From Opitutaceae bacterium (GTDB lineage Bacteria; Verrucomicrobiota; Verrucomicrobiia; Opitutales; Opitutaceae): a DNA stretch of 64,000 nucleotides. The notes beneath the pieces were generated by a model, which did no database searches, was not told where the DNA came from, and saw only the letters and a program-made list of their open reading frames with translations. A program made the position numbers and the translations under genes. Location: NCBI GenBank assembly GCA_027482185.1, contig JAIXWF010000019.1, positions 310,001 to 374,000 on the forward strand, given 5' to 3'. Positions within the stretch are counted from its first letter, which is position 1. Each line of letters starts with the position of its first letter. This document shows, piece after piece, positions 55,172 through 64,000 of this stretch.

Positions 55172-55828
55172 CTACTTGCCCGCCGGAGCGGCCGCGGCCG
55201 GCGCGGCCGTGGCCTGCTTGGCTTCGAGCGCCTTGATCGCCGTCAACCGCACCGACTCGACCTCGGGGGCATTGTGCGGGATCTCGAGTTTCGTTTCCGA
55301 CTTTGTATCGGTGCCGATGTGCTTGGCCGCGACCGCCGTGAGTACCGGCATCGCGGATTCCATGCGGCCGCTGAGGCCGAGCACCGCCACCTTCACGTCG
55401 AAAATCTCCGGCCCCGTCGCGCGGTCGAGACTTCGGCCGGGATTGGTCCGGCCGGAAAACTGCACGAACGTCTCGCGCGACTTCGGATCCGTGCGCCCGG
55501 CCGTGTCGGTGCCGAATCCGACTTCCACAAAAACGTCCGGCGCCACTTTCTCCGGCGCCTCGTACATCCCGATGCCCGTCAGGGCTGCGTCGACGCAGGC
55601 CTTCACGACCTGCACCTGGACCTGCTGCGCGTTCCCGACGACGGATTTGCGGGCGGACAAGCGGTAAGATTTGCCCGCGACCTTGGTGTCGGGCGCCGCG
55701 AGGGCGTCGACCAGCACGCGGTGCTTCTGGACGAAGATATTGCCGCAGCCCGACAGGAGCAGCAGGCCCACGAGACCGCCGAGCACGATCGCCAGCAGGG
55801 AGCGCGGGGAACTGGGAGAGGGCTTCAT
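55172..55828 (-). CDS. Exported lipoprotein of unknown function
   Basis: 218 residues. A hydrophobic signal ends in the lipobox LLSGC (Cys about residue 28), so lipid anchoring is expected. The mature part has a run VVGNAQQVQVQVVKACVDAAL and a long stretch of alternating beta and polar segments without a known motif. The C-terminus is Ala/Pro-rich. It converges with the GT4 gene to the left; nothing links it to ptsI, which lies upstream on the same strand. Confidence 0.8.
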   Translation of the reverse strand: MKPSPSSPRSLLAIVLGGLVGLLLLSGCGNIFVQKHRVLVDALAAPDTKVAGKSYRLSARKSVVGNAQQVQVQVVKACVDAALTGIGMYEAPEKVAPDVFVEVGFGTDTAGRTDPKSRETFVQFSGRTNPGRSLDRATGPEIFDVKVAVLGLSGRMESAMPVLTAVAAKHIGTDTKSETKLEIPHNAPEVESVRLTAIKALEAKQATAAPAAAAPAGK

Positions 55829-55921
55829 GCTCGCAACGCGAATTTCAATACCCCGATCCCGCCGTTTCGCAACCGGCCCGAAGTAACGCCGCCGTTACCG
55901 TGGACGCCGCCGCCCCGGCGC

Positions 55922-57685
55922 TCAATCCATGCGCACCCGCGCGCGGTAGAAGGCATCGCATTTCGCGTAGATTTCCTTCGCCGAACCCATCGCCAGCGCC
56001 TCGTCGGCCAGCTTGCGCGCGTCGGCCATCGTCATCTCGCGGATCAGGTACTTCACCGACGGCAGCCACGCCGGCGACATGCTCAGCGAATCGATGCCCA
56101 GCCCGAGCAGCAGCGGCGCGTACACCGGATCGCCGGCCATCTCGCCGCACACGCTCACGGGAATCTTCCGCTTGCGCGCCTCGGCGACGACGTTGCGCAG
56201 CGTGCGCAGGATCGCCGGGTGCGTCGGCTCGTACAGGTGCGCGATCCGGTCGTTCACCCGGTCGATCGCCAGCATGTACTGGATCAGGTCGTTCGTCCCG
56301 ATGCTGAAGAACGCGCACTCCTGCGCGAGCAGATCGGCCGTGGCGGCCGCACTCGGGATCTCGATCATCGTGCCGACCTCGAGCTTCTCGTCGAACGGCA
56401 CGCCTTTCGCCTTCAACTCGGCGCGGCATTCGGCGAGCACGGCGTTCGCGCGCGCCAACTCCTCGTTGCCGCTGATCATCGGGTACATGATCTTCGCGCG
56501 GCCGAAGGCGCTCGCGCGCAGGATCGCGCGGAGCTGCTCTTTGAAGATGTCCGTGTGCTCGAGACAGAACCGGATCGCGCGGAAACCCATGAACGGGTTC
56601 GTCTCTTTCGGAAAAAGGTCCGACTTGCCCGCCATCGGCTTGTCGCCGCCGAGGTCGAGCGTCCGGATGATCACGGGCGCCGGCGCCATCGCCTCGACGA
56701 CCGCCTTGTAGGCGAGGAATTGCTCCTGCTCGTTCGGCATGCGCGCCGCGCTCAGGAAAAGGTACTCCGTCCGGAACAACCCGACGCCGTCGGCGGAAAA
56801 CGATTTCACCTTCGCCACTTCCTCGGCCTTCTCGATGTTCGCCAGCAGCGGCACCGTCACGCCGTCCTGCGTCGTCGCCGGCTGCCGGTTGGCCTCCAGC
56901 AGGCGCGCCTCGAACGAGCGCTTCCGTTCCTGGATCTTGCCGTAGCGGAACAGCGTGCTCTCCGACGGATTGAGAATCACGAGGCCGTCGTAGCCGTCGA
57001 CGATCGCCCAGTCGCCGTTGCGCACGCGCTGCGTCAGATTGCGCACGCCGACGACCGACGGGATCTTCATCGACCGCGCCACGATCACGGCGTGGCTCGT
57101 GCGGCTGCCCGAATCCATCACCAGGGCCAGCGCCGCGGAGCGGTCGAGCGTGGCCGATTCCGAAGGCGAGATGTCGCGGCCGACGATGATGCGCTGGTCG
57201 ACGAGGCGGTTGAGCGCATTTTCGGCCTGGCCGAGCAGGTTCTGCAGGACGCGCTGCGCAACGTCGCGCAGGTCGCCCGCGCGCTCGCGCAGGTACTCGT
57301 CGTCGATCTCCGAAAAGGCCTGCACATAGCGCGACGAAACCTTCTGGAAACACGTCTCGATGTTGCAGCCCGTGGCCTCGAACTCGCGGATCGTCTCGCC
57401 GATCAGGGCCTCGTCCTCGAGCACCATGAGATGCGCGTCGAAGATCGCCGCTTCCTCGGGGCCGATGTTCTTTTCGACCTCGTTCTTGATCTTGGAAATC
57501 TGCTGCCGCGTCACCACCAACGCGCGGTCGAAGCGCGCCACCTCGTCGATGCGTTTCTCCGGCTCGACCTGGTAGCTCGGCACCTCGACATCGCTCTGGA
57601 GATAGACGAAAATCTGCCCGTACGCGATTCCCTGTGAGGCGGCGATGCCTTGCACGGTGATCTCGTTCTTCGCGCGGGAGTCCAT
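55922..57685 (-). CDS. ptsI: Phosphoenolpyruvate-protein phosphotransferase (enzyme I)
   Basis: 587 residues. The phosphorylated histidine is H198 in GSRTSHAVIVARS. FRTEYLF, GGDKPM, PMISGNEELARANAVLAECR and the CGEMAGDP segment complete the PEP-binding TIM barrel. It passes phosphate from PEP to HPr. No ptsH or EII gene is adjacent, so it may serve a regulatory or nitrogen PTS; that is open. The start has no visible ribosome-binding site. Confidence 0.95.
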   Translation of the reverse strand: MDSRAKNEITVQGIAASQGIAYGQIFVYLQSDVEVPSYQVEPEKRIDEVARFDRALVVTRQQISKIKNEVEKNIGPEEAAIFDAHLMVLEDEALIGETIREFEATGCNIETCFQKVSSRYVQAFSEIDDEYLRERAGDLRDVAQRVLQNLLGQAENALNRLVDQRIIVGRDISPSESATLDRSAALALVMDSGSRTSHAVIVARSMKIPSVVGVRNLTQRVRNGDWAIVDGYDGLVILNPSESTLFRYGKIQERKRSFEARLLEANRQPATTQDGVTVPLLANIEKAEEVAKVKSFSADGVGLFRTEYLFLSAARMPNEQEQFLAYKAVVEAMAPAPVIIRTLDLGGDKPMAGKSDLFPKETNPFMGFRAIRFCLEHTDIFKEQLRAILRASAFGRAKIMYPMISGNEELARANAVLAECRAELKAKGVPFDEKLEVGTMIEIPSAAATADLLAQECAFFSIGTNDLIQYMLAIDRVNDRIAHLYEPTHPAILRTLRNVVAEARKRKIPVSVCGEMAGDPVYAPLLLGLGIDSLSMSPAWLPSVKYLIREMTMADARKLADEALAMGSAKEIYAKCDAFYRARVRMD

Positions 57686-57792
57686 TTTTTAGATACGGGG
57701 GAACCGCCGCGGTGGGGTGGCCGGCGGTCGGCTCCGAACGATAACGCGCCCGCGGCAAAACGGGTCAATTCGAGATTTGCCAGCGGACGCGA

Positions 57793-58680
57793 TTATGCCA
57801 GCCGCGCTTCGGCCGCATAAGCCGAGGGCCCCCACGCCGCCCGCACCGCCGCGACGATCGGCGCCGCCGCGCCATCGTCACCGAGCAACGCGAAACACGC
57901 GCTGCCGCTCCCGCTCATCCGCGGCGCGAGCCCGAAGTCCCGCCGCAGGTTCTCCAGCAGCACGGGCAACGCCACGAACTTCGCAAACGCCGGCGGCTCC
58001 ATGTTGTTGAAAAGCAATTCCTCCGCCGGCGCCGCCGGGTTCGCGAGCCAACCCGCCAGCCGCGTCTCCGCGGCCTCGGCCGGCAAATAGGAGCCCGGCG
58101 CCCCCGCCGCCAACCGGCCGTAGGCCCAGGGCGTCGCGATGCCGAAATCCGGTTTGAACACGAGCACGCGCCGCCCCCGCAACCGCGCCGCCGCGGCCGC
58201 CGGCAAGGCCTCGATCCGCTCCCCGCGGCCGCGCATCGCCACCGGCCCGTCCGCCAGGAACAACGGGCAATCCGAGCCCAGCTGCGCCGCCACCGCCGCC
58301 AGCCGCTCCGGCCCGAGCGCATAGGCCGGCCCCGCGAGCCGGTTCAACGCCCGCAACGCCGCCACCGCATCGCTGCTCCCGCCCCCGAGCCCCGCCCCCA
58401 TCGGAATCGTTTTCCGCAGCTCAAACCGCGCCGCGCCCGTCCACCCCGTCGCCGCCGCGAACGCCTGCGCCGCCTTCAGCACAAGGTTGCTGCCGTCCGT
58501 CGGCACCGCCGGATCGTCGCAGGCCAGGGCAAACTCCGCCGCCGGCTCGGCGCGCAGCGTGTCGCCGATCGTCAACGGCGCCGCCACCGAGACCAAATCG
58601 TGGAACCCGTCGGGCCGGCGGCCCGTGACGGCGAGGAACAGGTTCAGCTTGGCGGGAGCGAAGACTTCGACGGCGGACAC
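57793..58680 (-). CDS. ispE: 4-diphosphocytidyl-2-C-methyl-D-erythritol kinase
   Basis: 295 residues of the GHMP kinase family. VFAPAKLNLFL is the N-terminal substrate motif; PMGAGLGGGSSDAVA is the ATP loop; MSGSGSACFALLG is the C-terminal GHMP motif. It acts in the MEP isoprenoid pathway, together with ispD and ispF encoded nearby on the other strand. A GTG at 58680 was chosen because VSAVEVFAPAKLN follows; TTG at 58740 is a longer alternative. Confidence 0.93.
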   Translation of the reverse strand: MSAVEVFAPAKLNLFLAVTGRRPDGFHDLVSVAAPLTIGDTLRAEPAAEFALACDDPAVPTDGSNLVLKAAQAFAAATGWTGAARFELRKTIPMGAGLGGGSSDAVAALRALNRLAGPAYALGPERLAAVAAQLGSDCPLFLADGPVAMRGRGERIEALPAAAAARLRGRRVLVFKPDFGIATPWAYGRLAAGAPGSYLPAEAAETRLAGWLANPAAPAEELLFNNMEPPAFAKFVALPVLLENLRRDFGLAPRMSGSGSACFALLGDDGAAAPIVAAVRAAWGPSAYAAEARLA

Positions 58681-58773
58681 GTTGCCCCCGACTAAGCACA
58701 GGCCGGCGCCCGAATCCAGCCGGCGCAGTTTAGTCTTCAACCGGGCGCGTTCGTCGCCCTAAGTGTGCCTCCG

Positions 58774-59469
58774 ATGCCGTGTGACCTGATTCTTGTCCTC
58801 GATGCCCAATCGCCGCGCGAAGTCGTCCCTGCGCTTCGTCAACTCCAGGGCACCGTGCGCTGGGTCAAGGTCGGTCTCGAAATGTACACCGCCTGCGGCC
58901 CCGATGCCGTGCGCGAAATCGCCGACCTCGGGTTCAAGGTCTTCCTCGATCTCAAGCTCCACGACATTCCCAACACCGTCGCCAAGGCCGTCGAATCCGC
59001 GGCCAAATTGCCGATCGGCATGCTCACGCTCCACACCTGCGGCGGCCGCGAAATGATGGAATGGGCCGTCAAAGCCCAACGGCAGCACAAGCCCGACCTC
59101 CTCCTCCTCGGCGTCACCGTGCTCACTTCGATGAGCGCCGCGGGCCTCGCCGAAACCGGCGTCGCCGCCGCGCCCGACCAACAGGTCGTCCGCCTCGGCC
59201 GCCTCGCCGCCGAAGCCGGCCTGCGCGGTCTCGTTTGTTCGCCTTTGGAAATCGCCCCGCTCCGCGCCGTGCTCCCTGCCGACGTCGCCCTCGTCACCCC
59301 CGGCATCCGGCCGCGCGACGCCAAGGCCGACGACCAAACGCGCATCATGACCCCGGCCGACGCCGTCCGCGCCGGCGCCAACTTCCTCGTCGTCGGCCGC
59401 CCGATTTTCAAAGCCCCCGACCCCGTCGCCGCCGCCAAATCGATCTTGGCGGAAATCGCCGCCGCGTAA
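58774..59469 (+). CDS. pyrF: Orotidine 5'-phosphate decarboxylase
   Basis: 231 residues. FLDLKLHDIPNTV carries the catalytic D59, K61 and D64; VTPGIRP and VVGRPIFKAPDPV close the phosphate site. It forms UMP in pyrimidine synthesis. ATG 58774 (MPCDLILVLDAQ) was preferred to a GTG at 58765. It is divergent from ispE with about 90 bases between. Confidence 0.95.
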   Translation: MPCDLILVLDAQSPREVVPALRQLQGTVRWVKVGLEMYTACGPDAVREIADLGFKVFLDLKLHDIPNTVAKAVESAAKLPIGMLTLHTCGGREMMEWAVKAQRQHKPDLLLLGVTVLTSMSAAGLAETGVAAAPDQQVVRLGRLAAEAGLRGLVCSPLEIAPLRAVLPADVALVTPGIRPRDAKADDQTRIMTPADAVRAGANFLVVGRPIFKAPDPVAAAKSILAEIAAA

Positions 59470-59500
59470 CCCCACCGCCCCGCGGTCCGGTTGCTCCCTC

Positions 59501-59527
59501 CGATCCGCAATCCGCAATCCGAAATCC
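59501..59527 (+). repeat. ATCCGCAATCC tandem repeat before ispD
   Basis: Three near-copies of ATCCGCAATCC/ATCCGAAATCC lie just upstream of ispD. The family also occurs as an inverted pair at 35843-35915. Confidence 0.65.
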
Positions 59528-59537
59528 CCAGTTATCC

Positions 59538-60221
59538 ATGAGCCGCACCGCCGCCATTCTCCTCGCCGCCGGCAGCGGCTCCCGCATGCAGGGCTCCGTC
59601 GGCGACAAGGTCCTCGCCCCTCTCGCCGGCCGGCCCGTCTTCGCCTGGTCCGCCGCCGCGTTCATGCAGAGCGCGATCGCCGATCTCTACGTCGTGGTCT
59701 ACCGCGACCAACGCCAGATGATGGAGCTCTCCGCCTACGCGCCCACGCCTTCCGTATTGGTCCAGGGCGGACGCGAACGCCAGGACTCCGTCGCGCGCGC
59801 CCTCGCCGCCCTGCCCGCGGACATCGAATACGTTTTCATCCACGATTGCGCGCGGCCGCTGATCCGCCCGGACCAACTCGTCGCCCTGCACAAAATTGTC
59901 CGGAAGGAATCCGCCGTCGTCCTCGCCCACCGCGTCACCGACACGATCAAGGAACACCGCGACAACGCCCGCCTCCGCACGCTCGTGCGCTCCCGCCTTT
60001 GGGCCATGGAAACGCCGCAGGTCTTCGCCCGCGAATTGGTGACGCGCGCCTACGCCCGCGTCGCCGCCGGCCGTCGCGCGATCACCGACGACGCCCAGGC
60101 CGTCGAACTGCTCGGCCATCCGATCGCGTTGCTCGAGAATCCGCACCCGAATCCCAAGCTGACCACGCCGGCCGATTTGCCGTACCTCGAATTCCTCCTC
60201 GCGCGGGCGGCGGCGGAATAG
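59538..60221 (+). CDS. ispD: 2-C-methyl-D-erythritol 4-phosphate cytidylyltransferase
   Basis: 227 residues. LLAAGSGSRMQGSVGDKVLAPL is the N-terminal CTP loop; VLVQGGRERQDSVARAL, FIHDCARPLI and VTDTIKE are the family hallmarks. It activates MEP with CTP, the third step of the MEP pathway. ispF follows 36 bases downstream. Confidence 0.95.
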   Translation: MSRTAAILLAAGSGSRMQGSVGDKVLAPLAGRPVFAWSAAAFMQSAIADLYVVVYRDQRQMMELSAYAPTPSVLVQGGRERQDSVARALAALPADIEYVFIHDCARPLIRPDQLVALHKIVRKESAVVLAHRVTDTIKEHRDNARLRTLVRSRLWAMETPQVFARELVTRAYARVAAGRRAITDDAQAVELLGHPIALLENPHPNPKLTTPADLPYLEFLLARAAAE

Positions 60222-60257
60222 TTTCCGTATCCCGGATTCCGGCGCCACGCTCCCGCC

Positions 60258-60737
60258 ATGAACTTCCGCATCGGCCACGGCTACGACATCCACCGGATCG
60301 TCGCCGGCCGCCCGCTCGTCCTCGGCGGCGTGAAATTCGACACCGACTACGGCCTCGACGGCCACAGCGACGCCGACTGCCTCACCCACGCGATCTGCGA
60401 CGCCCTCCTCGGCGCCGCCGGCCTGCCCGACATCGGCCACTTTTTCCCCAACACCGATCCGGTCTACAAAAACATCGATTCGCAGATTCTCCTCGCGCGC
60501 GTGTGCAGCGAGCTCGGCCGCCGCGGATTTGCCATTTCCAATATCGACGCCTCCCTCATCGCCGAGAAACCGAAGATCTATCCCCGTCTCGCCGAAATGA
60601 AGGCCGTCCTCGCCAAATCCACCCACGTCCCCGTCGCCAACATCGGGCTCAAGGCCACGACCAACGAAGGCGTCGACGAAATCGGCCGCGGGCTCGCCAT
60701 CGCCGCCCACGCGGTTTGCCTCATCGTCAAGGCATGA
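60258..60737 (+). CDS. ispF: 2-C-methyl-D-erythritol 2,4-cyclodiphosphate synthase
   Basis: 159 residues. GHGYDIHR has the zinc ligands D8 and H10; GHSDADCLTHAICDALLGAAGLPDIG and NIDASLIAEKPK are standard. It closes the cyclodiphosphate of the MEP pathway. Its stop overlaps the start of the peptide-binding lipoprotein by ATGA. Confidence 0.96.
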   Translation: MNFRIGHGYDIHRIVAGRPLVLGGVKFDTDYGLDGHSDADCLTHAICDALLGAAGLPDIGHFFPNTDPVYKNIDSQILLARVCSELGRRGFAISNIDASLIAEKPKIYPRLAEMKAVLAKSTHVPVANIGLKATTNEGVDEIGRGLAIAAHAVCLIVKA

Positions 60738-62353
60738 AACGCCGCACCTTCCTCCACACCGGACTCGCCTCCGCCGCCGTCCTCGCCCTGCCCGGCTGCG
60801 GCAAACGCGAGACCAACGTCGCCCGCGGCAACCGCGAGCAGGTTCTCCACCGCGGCATCGGCTACGAGGTCTCCGAACTCGATCCCCATCTCGTCGTCGG
60901 TCTTGCCGAAGGCGAAGTCCTCCGCGCCCTCGCCGAAGGTTTGGTCGCCGAGGATCCCGTCGATCTCCACCCCGTGCCGGGCGTCGCCGAACGCTGGGAG
61001 GTTTCGCCCGACGGTCTCGTCTACACGTTTCACCTCCGCGCCAACGCCAAGTGGTCCAACGGCGATCCGGTCACGGCCGGCGACTTCGTTGCTTCCTACC
61101 GCCGCATCCTCACGCCGTCGCTCGCCGCCGACTACGCCAATCTGTTGTACATTTTGCAGGGCGCCGAGGCGTTCCACAAAGGCACCGCCAAGGACTTCGC
61201 CCAGGTCGGCGCCAAGGCCGTCGACGACCGCACGCTCCGCCTCACGCTCGAGCACCCCGCGACTTACTTCGTCGCCATGCTGTCGAATCCGCCGTGGCTG
61301 CCCGTGCACCTGCCGACGATCCGCAAACACGGCCCCGAGGACCGTCGCGGCAACGCCTGGACCAAGCCGGAAAACATCGTGACCAACGGCCCCTTCGTCC
61401 TGAAGCAATGGCGCCAGAACCAGGTCATCGTCGTCGAGAAATCGCCGCACTATTGGGATGCCGCCAAGGTCCGCCTCAACGGCGTGCACTTCTACCCGGT
61501 CGAGAGCGTCGACGCCGAGGAACGCATGTTCCGGGCCGGCCAACTCCACCTCACGGAGACGGTCCCGATTTCCAAGATCGAAGCCTACCGGCGCGATTCC
61601 CCGCAGCTCATTCGTTCCGATCCCTACCTCGGTTCCTATTTCTACCGTTTCAACACGCGCCGCGCGCCGTTCACCGACGTCCGCGTCCGCCGAGCCCTTG
61701 CCCTCGGCGTCGACCGCCAAGTCATCGCGACCAAGATTCTCAAGGGCGGCGAACAACCCGCCACCGCCTACACGCCACCCGGCACCGCCGGCTACACGGC
61801 CGCCGCCAAGGTCCCGACCGACTTCGCCGCCGCCCGTCAATTGCTCAAAGAGGCCGGCTTTGAAGGCGGCAAGGGACTCCCTCCCGTCGAGATCCTTTTC
61901 AACACCTCCGAGAATCACAAACTCGTCGCCGAGGCCGTGCAGGAAATGTGGCGCCGCGAACTCGGCGTCGACGCCCGCCTCGTGAACCAGGAGCAGAAGG
62001 TCGTCCTCGCCGCCCGCCGCGCCGGCGACTACCATGTGCTCCGTTCCAATTGGATCGGCGACTACATCGATCCGTCGACCTTCCTCGACATCTTCCGCAC
62101 CGACAGCGGCAACAACTACACCGGCTGGGGCCACCCAGATTACGACGCCGCCCTCTTCGCCGCCGCCCGCACCTCCGATCCCGCCGCCCGCCTCGCGCTC
62201 TTCCAGAAAGCCGAGGCCCTGCTCCTCGAACAGGCGCCGATCATCCCGATCTACTGGTTCACGCACACCTTTCTGAAGCAGCCGTCGGTCAAGGGCTGGA
62301 ACTCCACCCTGCTCGACCACCATCCCTACAAGCACGTGTGGCTCGAGCCCTGA
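60734..62353 (+). CDS. Oligopeptide-binding protein (SBP family 5), probable Tat-exported lipoprotein
   Basis: 539 residues. MKRRTFLHTG is a twin-arginine-like start and LALPGC a lipobox (Cys about residue 22). VYTFHLRANAKWSNGDPVTAGDFVASYRRIL and NGPFVLKQW are typical of OppA/DppA proteins. It would deliver peptides or another solute to an ABC permease, but no permease genes follow in the window. Translationally coupled to ispF, which has no evident functional link. Confidence 0.9.
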   Translation: MKRRTFLHTGLASAAVLALPGCGKRETNVARGNREQVLHRGIGYEVSELDPHLVVGLAEGEVLRALAEGLVAEDPVDLHPVPGVAERWEVSPDGLVYTFHLRANAKWSNGDPVTAGDFVASYRRILTPSLAADYANLLYILQGAEAFHKGTAKDFAQVGAKAVDDRTLRLTLEHPATYFVAMLSNPPWLPVHLPTIRKHGPEDRRGNAWTKPENIVTNGPFVLKQWRQNQVIVVEKSPHYWDAAKVRLNGVHFYPVESVDAEERMFRAGQLHLTETVPISKIEAYRRDSPQLIRSDPYLGSYFYRFNTRRAPFTDVRVRRALALGVDRQVIATKILKGGEQPATAYTPPGTAGYTAAAKVPTDFAAARQLLKEAGFEGGKGLPPVEILFNTSENHKLVAEAVQEMWRRELGVDARLVNQEQKVVLAARRAGDYHVLRSNWIGDYIDPSTFLDIFRTDSGNNYTGWGHPDYDAALFAAARTSDPAARLALFQKAEALLLEQAPIIPIYWFTHTFLKQPSVKGWNSTLLDHHPYKHVWLEP

Positions 62354-62376
62354 GCGCCGCCCGCCCCGGTCCCGCC

Positions 62377-63945
62377 ATGCTCCGGCTCCTCTTTCTTTGC
62401 GCGGCCCTCGCGCCCTGGCTCGGCGGCTGCGCGAAAAAGGAAACGGCTCCGCCCGCCGGCACCCCCGCGCCCGCCGCCCCGCAGGTCCTCCGCGTCAGCC
62501 AACGCAACGAACCCGCCGATCTCGATCCCGCGCGCGTCACGCTGCCCGACGAATTCGGCCTCCTGCGCAATCTGCTCGAAGGTCTCCTCGTGCCCGGCCC
62601 CGACGGCACCCCGCCCCGCCCCGGCGTCGCCGCGCGCCACGAGGTGTCCGCCGACGGCCTCACCCACACGTTCCATCTGCGCCGCGACGCGCGCTGGTCC
62701 AACGGCGACCCCGTCACCGCCGCCGACTTCGTCGCCTCCGCCCGCCGCCAACTCACTCCCGCCGTCGCCGCCCCCAAGGCCGGCGTGTTCTTCGATCTCA
62801 AAAACGCCCGCGCCTTCCTCGCCGGCGAGGTGAAAGACTTCGCCGCCGTCGGTATCCGGGCCGCGGATGCGCAGACGCTCGTCGTCGTCCTCGCGCGCCC
62901 CGTGCCGCGTTTCGCCTACGTGGTCGCCAGCGGCCCCTGGCTGCCCGTCCACACGCCGACCGTGGAAAAACACGGCCGCCGCTGGACCGACCCGGCTCAC
63001 TTCGTGGGCAACGGACCCTTCGTCCTCGCCGAATGGCGCGCCCAGCAGCGCCTCGTCCTCCGCCGCAACCCGCACTGGCACGGCGCCGCCGCCCTGCGCC
63101 TCGACGAACTGCAGTTCCTCCGTTTCGACAGCGGCAACACCGAGGAACAGGCCTATCGCGCCGGCCAAGTCGACGTCACCCTCGCCGTGCCCCTCGCCAA
63201 GGTCGAGGTCTACGCCCGCGAACGCCCCGCCGAACTGCACCGCGCGCCGATGATGGAAACGCGCTACCTCGTCCTCAACACGCAGCGCCCCGCCCTCCGC
63301 GACCCGCGCGTGCGCCGCGCCCTCCTCCTCGCCCTCGACCGCGCGCGGCTCGTCGACCGCGTCACCCGCGGCAGCCAACCCTTCGCCCCGCGCCTGCTCC
63401 CGCCCGCCCTCGCGCCCGCCGGCGCCGCGCCCGCCGCCGTTCCCGCCGATCCCGCCGCCGCCCGCGCGCTGCTCCAGGCCGCCGGCATCGATCCCAAGGC
63501 GTTGCCCAAACTTGAACTCAGCGCCTGGTCCGCGTCGCAGCTCCCGCTGCTCGAGGCGATCCAGGCCGTTTGGAAACAGGAACTCGGGCTCGACGTCGCC
63601 CTCGCCACCCGCGACGCCAAGGTCCACCTCGCCGCCCTCGCCGCCGGCGATTTCGATCTCGGTTTCATCACTGCGATCCCCGACCTCGCCGATCCCGCCA
63701 ACGTCCTCGCCGACTTCCTCTCCGGCGCCCCGGAAAACTACGCGCAGTGGCGCGACGCCGACTTCGACGCCGCCTTCGCCCGCGGCGATCTTGCCGCCGC
63801 GGAAGCCCGTTTGCTCGACGCCGCCGCCGTCATCCCGCTCTACTTCAACACCAAGATCTGGCTCATGTCCCCGCGCGTCCGCGGCTGGTCGGAAGACGGT
63901 CTTTGGTCCCCGCTCCTCTCCGGCGTCCATCTCGCCCCGCCGTAA
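62377..63945 (+). CDS. Second oligopeptide-binding lipoprotein (SBP family 5)
   Basis: 522 residues. The signal peptide ends in a lipobox WLGGC. LRRDARWSNGDPVTAADFVASARRQLTP, FVGNGPFVLAEW and RRNPHWHG parallel the preceding gene, of which it is a diverged tandem paralogue. It starts 23 bases after that gene. The C-terminus MSPRVRGWSEDGLWSPLLSGVHL closes the family pattern. No permease follows before the window ends; the last 55 bases hold no gene. Confidence 0.9.
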   Translation: MLRLLFLCAALAPWLGGCAKKETAPPAGTPAPAAPQVLRVSQRNEPADLDPARVTLPDEFGLLRNLLEGLLVPGPDGTPPRPGVAARHEVSADGLTHTFHLRRDARWSNGDPVTAADFVASARRQLTPAVAAPKAGVFFDLKNARAFLAGEVKDFAAVGIRAADAQTLVVVLARPVPRFAYVVASGPWLPVHTPTVEKHGRRWTDPAHFVGNGPFVLAEWRAQQRLVLRRNPHWHGAAALRLDELQFLRFDSGNTEEQAYRAGQVDVTLAVPLAKVEVYARERPAELHRAPMMETRYLVLNTQRPALRDPRVRRALLLALDRARLVDRVTRGSQPFAPRLLPPALAPAGAAPAAVPADPAAARALLQAAGIDPKALPKLELSAWSASQLPLLEAIQAVWKQELGLDVALATRDAKVHLAALAAGDFDLGFITAIPDLADPANVLADFLSGAPENYAQWRDADFDAAFARGDLAAAEARLLDAAAVIPLYFNTKIWLMSPRVRGWSEDGLWSPLLSGVHLAPP

Positions 63946-64000
63946 TTTTTTCCACCCCTGTCCTTCGCCCATCGCGTGGAATTCCCCTTTTCTTTCTCTT

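Noticed and set aside
1-64000. tRNA or rRNA genes
   Set aside because: No convincing cloverleaf or TTCGANTCC context outside coding DNA, and no rRNA-like stretch was found.

Overview
The window is a GC-rich bacterial chromosome segment (third codon positions almost all G or C) that is densely coded on both strands. Several features suggest a Gram-negative organism near Opitutaceae (Verrucomicrobiota): a large TonB-dependent receptor, exopolysaccharide genes, a matrixin-like protease with tandem C-terminal repeats, hardly any Shine-Dalgarno sites, and several families of short intergenic repeats. The taxonomic placement is an inference from style and content. No rRNA, tRNA, CRISPR array or insertion sequence was seen.

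Region 1 (1-33.2 kb) is mainly a surface-polysaccharide region. It holds nucleotide-sugar epimerases, a dTDP-sugar operon (a reductase resembling plant NRS/ER, then rmlB and rmlA, with no rmlC), GT2 and GT4 glycosyltransferases, four multi-pass membrane proteins of GT-C type, and several methyltransferases. Interspersed are a matrixin-like metalloprotease, an intradiol dioxygenase, a WD40-type protein and the TonB-dependent receptor. One epimerase gene (19509-20481) is split by a one-base frameshift.

Region 2 (33.2-46.5 kb) is mostly housekeeping: an alpha-oxoamine synthase, glyA, a low-molecular-weight phosphatase, purD, an M48 peptidase, a LOG-domain fusion protein, an FKBP isomerase, threonine aldolase, aroK and queG.

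Region 3 (46.5-55.2 kb) looks like a dedicated acyl-chain and glycolipid locus. Reading rightward it has an ACP-dehydratase fusion, a ketosynthase, a short-chain dehydrogenase, a GT28 lipid-type glycosyltransferase and two GT4 enzymes. A thioesterase and another GT4 gene read away from it on the left. This is the best candidate for an undescribed pathway.

Region 4 (55.2-64 kb) returns to core metabolism: a lipoprotein, ptsI, ispE, pyrF, ispD, ispF and two consecutive oligopeptide-binding lipoproteins. No stretch longer than 300 bases lacks a gene; the larger gaps carry hairpins, terminators or short repeats.
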